From Microbotryomycetes sp. JL201 (Eukaryota; Basidiomycota; Microbotryomycetes): DNA of 64,000 bases. The stretch spans positions 1 through 64,000 of the forward strand of contig JAQYUZ010000004.1 of NCBI GenBank assembly GCA_033819885.1, in the 5' to 3' direction. Shown here in pieces: positions 57,442-64,000 of this stretch; the first letter of the stretch is position 1; each line of letters starts with the position of its first letter. The notes under the pieces are model-generated. The model was not told the origin of the DNA. It saw nothing but the letters and a program-made list of their open reading frames with translations, and made no database searches. The translations under genes and the position numbers were made by a program.

Positions 57442-59493
57442 TCAGTGAGAGCCGTTGCTGATCTTGGCCTTCTTGGCAGAAGGCTCGTCATTCTCCGTGT
57501 CCGAGTTGTTGGCAGACTTGTGCTCGGCCAATAGCTCGTCAAACACCTTGGGTTGCCGCATCTTCAACGAGCCAGATGTAATGTGCTTGTGGTCTGTTAC
57601 AGTACAGAACAGGGATCAATTTCCTATCGGCAAGCATCGTGGCGTGCTTCAAGCAGCTTACAAACTCGGAGCACGGTATCGACATCTTCGATGCTTTGCT
57701 TCTTGACGTCTGCCAGCTCCTTGAGCTTGGCAGTGACGTCCTTGATCTCATCGTCACTCAAGGTAAGGTTCAATTGGTCCACTCGACTCTTGACCTGAAA
57801 TAGAATTGCAGTCAGTTTTCACGACAATATAAGATCGACAATTTCCGACTCACAGCATGCCATCCTGTCACTCGCGAGCCAATATCGATGTACCGCGAAA
57901 GACCAAAGTCTTCCGGCTTCAAGCTGGTTGTGATCGCGCATCCGAGTCAATAAGGCCTCTTGTAAAGCTCCGTCGATCAAACAGACGACTTCCAGACCAA
58001 ATCCACCCAACTTACATCTCGTACGTCGAAGGGTTGGCAAGGATAGCCTTGGCGTGGATACCAGCCTTGTGTGTGAAAGCGCAGAAGCCAGTGATCGGGT
58101 TGTTGAACGGAACCGAAATCTGAACGGCATCGGCAACCAAGTTCTCGACTTCGCGAAGCATGCTGAGGTCGTACTTGGACTTGACATAGTCTGGATCGAC
58201 AACGTACATCCGTGCAATGAGACCACCGAGCGTGGTGATGCCATTGCGCTCGCCAATGCCGAGGACTGAAGTGTCGATGTGGGTCGCGCCAGCCTCGAGC
58301 GCGCAGAAAGCATTGGCAACGGCGCAGCCAGAATCGTCATGGAAGTGACATTCGATATCGCACGAGACGACGCCGCGCAGCGTCCTGACCAGGTCGTAAA
58401 CCTGGCGCGGGTTGGCACAACCGACCGTGTCTGCAATACCGACGCGGTTCACGCCAATCTTGTCGACAGCGCGATAAATGGACAACAAGTCCACGAGATC
58501 TGATCTGAACGAGTCTTCTGACGAGAATCGGACCTCGATGCCCTTGGATTTGACAAATTCAATGACCTCGATCGCCGACTTGATGATGTAGGTAATATCC
58601 TTGCCGTGAGAGTACTTGCGCAAGAAGGACGAAGTTCCAATAACGATATCAACGCCATCAACACCTGCGCAAGAGCATCCGTGTGAGCTCTCCCGCAACG
58701 CTGTTGTCCGGCTTTGTGGCGCCGGTCAATTGCTCCGGGCGCTCACCTGTTTCGACAGCGATACGGGCGTCATCCATGTGGCAGCGAATATGAGTCAAGA
58801 TCTTGGACTTGAGGCCCATCTGGCAAATCTTTTTGCAATCCTCGCGTGACTGCTCTGACGCGGCGGGCGAAGTGAGCTCGATGTACTCGACGCCAAAGTC
58901 GGACAAGGCTTGAGCGATCTTCATCTTGGTCTCGGTGTCGAAGAAGGCATTAGCAAATTGTTCGCCCTCTGCGTAAACCGTGAGTGTCAGCGTCTGGCCG
59001 AGCCGAGTGCGCGCGCATTGCGTGCGAGGAGTCAAACCGGCCAAGGCCAAGGACGGGCGACCTACCTCGCAACGTAGACTCGATGATCTTCCAGTTGGAC
59101 GTCTGCGAAACACAGGTCAATCAACACAGTCAGCCATTGTCCACGACCGTGTGCAGATGACGTCGAGAGCCGTGCAATCGGTCGTTGGCGCGCGGGGCTC
59201 TGGAGCGAAAAAAAGTCGCACAGTCCTGCACCCGATTGATCGCCCAAGCGTGCATGACACCCGGCCAAGTAGATTCTGATACGCTCAAAGAAGGGACATG
59301 CACTCACGTTCGACAAAAAGTCAGAGGCGCGAGGCGCGTACGGGTTGCGCTGCTGGGCGGACGACGTTGCCGAAGCGCGCTCTGGCGCTGTAGGAGCATG
59401 GCTCTCAACAGCCTGATACTCGCTCGACACTTCACCGTTCGTCGTGGGCACGGCTGGCACGTCGCCGTTCGAAGCAGCTGCGGATGGGCACAT
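57442..59493 (-). CDS. LYS20: Homocitrate synthase
   Basis: First enzyme of the fungal alpha-aminoadipate lysine pathway, condensing acetyl-CoA with 2-oxoglutarate. Start [15 protein letters not shown]. The catalytic [15 protein letters not shown] is split by an intron after the Arg. Then come [71 protein letters not shown], the metal-site [14 protein letters not shown], and [13 protein letters not shown]. The tail, [15 protein letters not shown], resembles the nuclear-type signal of yeast Lys20/21. Seven or eight exons; the largest (about 58018-58660) holds most of the barrel. The 80-residue N-terminal Ala/Ser-rich part is long for the family. It is probably feedback-regulated by lysine, as known for the family. 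Confidence 0.96.
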
Positions 59494-59766
59494 TGGGTTT
59501 GGTGGGTGAAAGCGACTTGACAAATGAGATCAGTCAAAACCAACGACCGAACACCGACACACGTCACCTGTACAACATGACGCAATCGGGCACGAACCAG
59601 TACATAGCTCATACTCAGAGAGCTTGACAAAGAGCACAATTCCAGTAGATGCATGTCCATTCTCACGGACGAAAGATCGAACGAACAAACGTGATTGCGG
59701 GTAAATGAATGGTTACAATGGACCAGCTGCACACGAGTCTACCAACAAGATGATTCGATCAAGCGC

Positions 59767-60925
59767 TTACTGCGGATTGAAATGAACACGAATCAGCAAC
59801 ACGTCACAAGCGGGGTACGCCACACGGTGGGTCAGGCCCCAGCGCGTGTGTTGTTACACCCATTGCCGAGCCTCAATGTTGAGAAACCACAAACTCACAG
59901 CCATCTTGACGTCCTCGTCTTGCTTCGTCTTCTGGCTCCTGTCCTTGCGAGCCAACAGTGCCTTGCGGTCCTTGTCAAGCTTGAGCTTGGTAATGACAAC
60001 GTTTGAAGGAGAGACGCCGATGGGGACAGTCGCACCGTTGCCCTTCTCGCGTGCGACGCGCTCGACGTGGATAACCCACTTCTTGCGGTACACCTGAACG
60101 ACCTTGCCCTCACGGCCCTTGTACGAGCCACGAACAATCTTGACCTCGTCGTCTTTGCGGATCGGGATCGAGCGGGTCTGATGAAATTGGCACAGATGCG
60201 TCCGAGAGTTTGATAGTGCGTCGACGCAGCCATTTGGAGGAGCGACAAAGCGGCAGTTGCGGGGATGACGAGAAGTCAGCACCTGGACCGAGAGATAGCG
60301 CGTCTAGTGAGAGACGTACGTTGTACTCCTCGCGGAGGGCCTTGTCAAGCGAAGAGCTCATGATCTTTCTGCGGACCTGTCGGCAGAATGTCGGAATCAG
60401 TCAGGTCCAGGCCACAGCTCAAGAATGGCAACGTACCGAAGACGGGGCATCAAAGTGAGCCTTGTGCGCCTTGCGCGCTGATCGAGAGACGTCTGCGTTG
60501 CGAAACAAGGCGCAGGATCAATGGTCAGTCCACTTGTCCGCTAGAGCTCGAGCGTGTTGTGTGATAGTTGGCGCTGCTGCTCCAATGTGACAGATCGTTC
60601 GTATGATAATGATGTAGGCATGATCACAGGCGTGCGTATCGTTGCCTTACGGCCCTCGCCCGCAAGTCGTCTGCCACGGTCCTTGCTAGCGGAAAGCTGC
60701 CCATCGAGACCGCTTTTGACAGCTGGCGCAAGCTCAAAGAAGCTGTCTTGACGCGGTCCGAGCAAGTCGTCGGCACAATCGTCGGCGTTTGTGGTGCACG
60801 CCGTCTTTGAGCAAATTCGTTGTCCGGCGCTGTCCAGCACGTATCGCAGCCGTTGCCCAGTTGTCCGCAATGCCATACAGTCGTTCTACATCCATATGAG
60901 ACCATCATTTACCTCCGCGGGCCAT
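59767..60925 (-). CDS. RPL26: Ribosomal protein uL24 (RPL26)
   Basis: Large-subunit protein near the exit tunnel. The core is [40 protein letters not shown] and [18 protein letters not shown]. Upstream come [19 protein letters not shown] and [14 protein letters not shown]. The inferred first exon (60925-60913) encodes MARG plus one base, followed by a 421-nt intron with a GTAAAT donor. After DVKMA a 129-nt intron (59770-59898) leads to an exon whose first codon is TAA, so the last coding exon is the stop alone. Known family starts are MKF or similar, so exon 1 is the least certain part. Other introns are short. Confidence 0.93.
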
Positions 60926-61137
60926 TGTATCGGGTTGAAGGGACAAGGACGAGGTCAAGCTCTGACGACGGGCGGCGCAGGCTCCAGGCGCTCTGCGAAA
61001 ATGCAAGCACGACGAGAGACTGACAATGATGTCTGCCGTATGATGTAGCTAGCAGCCAGTTGTTCCTTTCAATGGCACTTCTTCTTGGTAATGGACTACT
61101 GAGCGATGAAAACAGGAGGTTCTCTTGGCGAACTACG

Positions 61138-62271
61138 TCAAGCCTTCTTGAACATGCAATACAATTTGACTCCTGCTCCTTTCGGATCGGTTTGACCTTG
61201 CTCGTTGACCTCTCCCTCTGCCACAATCTGAGTCTCGACCAATTCGAACCCGAGGTGCTCGTACACGTTTCGTGACTTGATCGAAGTCGATTCTAACCAG
61301 GCTGGCAAGTTGTTGTGCGAAGGAGCTAGCGGACCAGATTTGTGTGCCACGTGCGGCGACATGAGCAGAGACGACAAGCCTAAATCGAGTGGCGTGAGTG
61401 GCTTGACCAGGTCGAGCAAAGTTGCGATAGCTCACCTTTGCCCTGGTACTCGTGTCGCACGCCGACGAAGAAACAGTACCTTAGAGGTTACATGATGAGC
61501 TTACGAAGACGCTCTGGTTCTTTGTGGACTGACCAATACTGCGTGCTTTTCACGCCGGCTCGCGCTTTCACCTTGTCTGTCTTGGCGCCCATGCCAGTCA
61601 CCCGCTGCAGATAAAACTGTCAGACGAGACCCGTTGATCATCCGTAGCTATACAAGCTTACCTTGTAGCCTCTCCATCCGACTGTCCAGATCAGCTTGTA
61701 CAGTCCAGTCTTCAGGATAGTCGAGAATGAATTGATGTTGACATTGGACGGCACTGGTTCATATCCTGGTCAGTACACCCACGCACCTACAACACAAGAT
61801 GGTTCCTGCCATCACCCCAGATCGACACGCCCGCAAAGTCGTTTACTTCGTAGATCTCGGCTTGACTGAGGTTTGAGGCGTGAACCAATGCCGGGAACCA
61901 TCGCTCATTGCGAAAATGTAACCGAGTTTGTGGCTGAGCAAGCGAAGGGACAATGACGATTGTTATTGTCCAACTCCGAGCCCGGCCTCGGAGAGCTCCC
62001 GAAATAGGTGCTCACGTCTTTGATCGGCTCTGCACGTTGTCAGGAAGGAATGAGCTCGAAAAAAAGTTCCTGTTGTGCTGTATCAACTTGCCTACAAGAG
62101 CGTTGATGACGGCATCTGTGCAGGAGGGCGACAGCGTCAACTCTGTCCGAAGCTCGGCTCGGGGAAGCGTGCTCGCTCACCATCCTTAAAGGCTGCCGCA
62201 AGAGTCTCTGCTACCTTTCTGAGCTCTTCTGGAGTGCTTCCGACGCGTCGGAGCGTGTTCGTCGATGCCAT
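61138..62271 (-). CDS. GNAT-family N-acetyltransferase
   Basis: Acetyl-CoA-dependent transferase of unknown substrate, of a kind common in fungi. Start MASTNTLRRVGSTPEELRKV, with AETLAAAFKDG before the first intron. Later exons hold GWRGYKVTGMG and the acetyl-CoA loop FFVGVRHEYQGKGLSSLL, which forms only after an intron is removed between GK and GL. The C-terminus is LPAWLESTSIKSRNVYEHLG then FELVETQIV, and the protein ends YCMFKKA. About five introns. The order and the ending fit single-domain GNATs of ~230 residues. It lies between RPL26 and the MAPKK with no evident link to either. Confidence 0.87.
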
Positions 62272-62456
62272 AATTGAAGGCAAGTCGCGATGGGATCGGT
62301 GGGGCTTGTCAATATTATTGCGAAGTTGGCTGCAGGCCGCGACGCCGATATTTCTTTCGGGAAGAGAATAAGGCATTGGCGTGTCTGTCATCTCATCCTG
62401 GATCTCGATCAACATTCTTCCAAGGGCTGAGATTGGAGCTATGGGTTGCCTCTTGA

Positions 62457-64000
62457 ATGTCGGGGGGTCACGTGCTCGGTGCACGGATGGCATCGGACAG
62501 CGGTAGCGGCAGCGCGATCCTGCCACCAAAGAAGCCGGCAAGAGTTCCTTTAAAACTGTCGCTTGCGGCGTCGAGTGAGGGATTGACGGCGTCGACGCCG
62601 CCGTTGACGCTCGGGGCCGCGACGACGACGAGACCGTCGCTCAAGTTGCCAGCACTCGCGACTGGCGCATCGACGACGAGGGGTCCAGCCACACGTCCAT
62701 CGCTTGTACCGCTGTCACTACATATTGCCACAGACAAGGAGCCTCCGTCGCGGTACAGAACGGCATTGAACGGCCCGGCCGACTCTGAGGACGAGCGCAA
62801 CGGCTACACAAACGAAGCAGACAGCACGACGGATGACGACGACGGTGACGACGGAGCTGACGATGCTGACGAAGCGCGTTGGGGTCAAGGGGACCAGGAG
62901 CGCATGACGGGCGAGCTCCTGGACGTGATCAGAGGTCCTTCGGCGCTCGAAGACGAGCTCAGCGGCAAGACGAGGCGCATGCAAATCTCGTCCACGTCAA
63001 CAACGTCCCTCACAGCCAAGACGGAACAAAGCGGCTCGAGCGCGAGCTCGAATGCGCTCACCGTCCCGAGCGAGGACGAGGCAGACGGCGACGACGAACT
63101 CGACTCGTCAACGGCCAGTCCGGTATGCCAACGCATGGAAGTAACGGCGGCTACATTGCAAGACTTGGGCAGGCTAGGAGAAGGTGTCAGCGGCGAGGTC
63201 CGCAAGGTGCTGCACAGGCCGAGCGGCATCGTCATGGCCAAAAAAGTCAGTTGAACGCTGGCGCAAACTCGTCTGAAGCTGACTGACCTGTGGCTACGTC
63301 AAGACGATTGCGACCTCGCCAAATCCAAAGCTGCACAAACAACATTTGCGTGAATTGCTCTTCATGCGCGAGTGCTCGCATCCGGCTATCGTCCAGTACT
63401 ACGGCGCGTTCCTCGAAGAGGCAAGGCGTTTCTCTTGCGCGACTTCGTTACTCGCGCTGACTCGTCACTCCATACACAGAACAACTCGCAAATCGGTATT
63501 TGTATGGAGTTTTGTGAGGCTGGTAGCCTCGACTCGCTGTACAAAAAAGTAAAGGCGAAAGGGTGGAGGACAGGCGAAAAGGTTTTGGGCAAGATTGCAG
63601 AGTCGGTTAGTTTACGCCCCGGCAAAAGCTCAGCGCGTTTATGCTGAGATGAATGATATTCTCCAGATGATAAGTGGACTCGTGTATTTGCACGACCGCA
63701 AGATCATTCATCGCGGTCAGTGAAGCACATTGTTCCTCGCTGCATTCGGTTCTTGGACTGACATGTCTCGTCTGAGAAGACATCAAACCGTCAAACGTAC
63801 TCGTGACACAGTCTGGTCAAATCAAACTTTGTGACTTTGGCGTGTCTGGCGAGCTCGTGAACAGTTTCGCAGGCACATTTGTTGGTACGACGTTCTACCT
63901 CAGTCCCGAGCGCATCCGAGGTGGAAAATATACGTGAGAACATGACGCGTTGTATATATTTGCCCGAGCGCTAACGAGAATGCTTGCACAGTATCACGTC
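62457..64000 (+). CDS. MKK1: MAP kinase kinase of the cell-wall-integrity type (3' end beyond window)
   Basis: Dual-specificity kinase that would phosphorylate the Slt2/Mpk1 MAPK. Exons 62457-63245, 63304-63420, 63480-63605, 63667-63715, 63780-63933, 63992 onward. The first ~235 residues are Ser/Asp-rich. The kinase domain starts [15 protein letters not shown], with [48 protein letters not shown], the DFG site [13 protein letters not shown], and an activation loop ending [25 protein letters not shown] and [11 protein letters not shown] point to Mkk1/2 rather than Ste7 or Pbs2. The intron 63421-63479 has a GC donor (GAG|GCAAGG). MSGGHVLG at 62457 and MASDSG at 62487 are alternative starts. Confidence 0.93.
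63421..63479 (+). other. GC-AG intron in the MAPKK gene
   Basis: The donor is GCAAGG after GAG and the acceptor ACACAG follows a GCTGAC branch. It joins FLEE to [11 protein letters not shown] in frame. No GT donor nearby gives the right phase. Confidence 0.8.

Noticed and set aside
60492-60912. C/D snoRNA in the RPL26 first intron
   Set aside because: A box-C-like ATGATGG near the donor and CTGA near the acceptor are present, but they lie at the splice sites (CTGA is the branch point) with no pairing stem.
1-64000. Transposons, LTR elements, Polintons or virus copies
   Set aside because: No reverse transcriptase, integrase, transposase or capsid-like frames and no long terminal repeats were recognised by eye.

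Overview
The window is eukaryotic nuclear DNA from a fungus, most likely a basidiomycete yeast or dimorph. Genes are closely packed on both strands. Most are split by many short introns, about 45-90 nt, with GTGAGT/GTCAGT-like donors and a CTGAC-type branch site just before the acceptor. The gene set is fungal: chitin synthase, Zn2Cys6 regulator, homocitrate synthase, SLM1, BEM1, and a secreted protein with a CPL1-like C-terminus as known from Cryptococcus. The sequence alone does not fix the genus. I saw no transposon, LTR element, CRISPR, rRNA or convincing tRNA.

Layout. 1-13 kb: SUB2 helicase (3' end cut by the window edge), a RING-finger protein with a very long insertion, chitin synthase, and an Arb1-like RNAi factor. 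13-21 kb: BEM1, a Ser/Pro-rich unknown, the rRNA methyltransferase RRP8, and a divergent membrane protein with a GNAT-like tail. 22-29 kb: a CPL1-like secreted protein, a small Lys/Gln-rich protein, a two-RRM protein, and SPO11 with a large N-terminal extension. 29.6-32.5 kb: a tandem pair of secreted paralogues. 33-42.4 kb: a metabolic block of MET10 (sulfite reductase), GCV2 (glycine decarboxylase P-protein) and HIS2 (histidinol phosphatase). 42.6-51.3 kb: a small protein with a myristoylation-type N-terminus, SLM1, a Zn2Cys6 factor and a branched-chain aminotransferase. 51.5-64 kb: a large PX-domain protein, homocitrate synthase, ribosomal protein uL24/RPL26, a GNAT acetyltransferase, and a cell-wall-integrity MAPKK (MKK1-like) cut by the right edge.

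There is no biosynthetic cluster. Several neighbours serve amino-acid metabolism (MET10, GCV2, HIS2, BAT, LYS20) and several serve polarity or wall growth (CHS, BEM1, SLM1, MKK1), but they are scattered among unrelated genes.

The most unusual signals concern gene structure. One start codon is split by an intron (SUB2, AT|G), and other first coding exons are only 4, 12, 13 or 16 nt long. Three introns appear to use GC-AG borders. Long introns sit in SUB2 and RPL26, RPL26 has a stop-only last coding exon, and GCV2 has a 60-nt stop-free in-frame intron. Among proteins, the RING with a 246-residue insertion, the SPO11 extension and the Arb1-like gene stand out. Exon borders were worked out by hand from splice signals, reading frame and family motifs. 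Borders I could not settle are marked uncertain.
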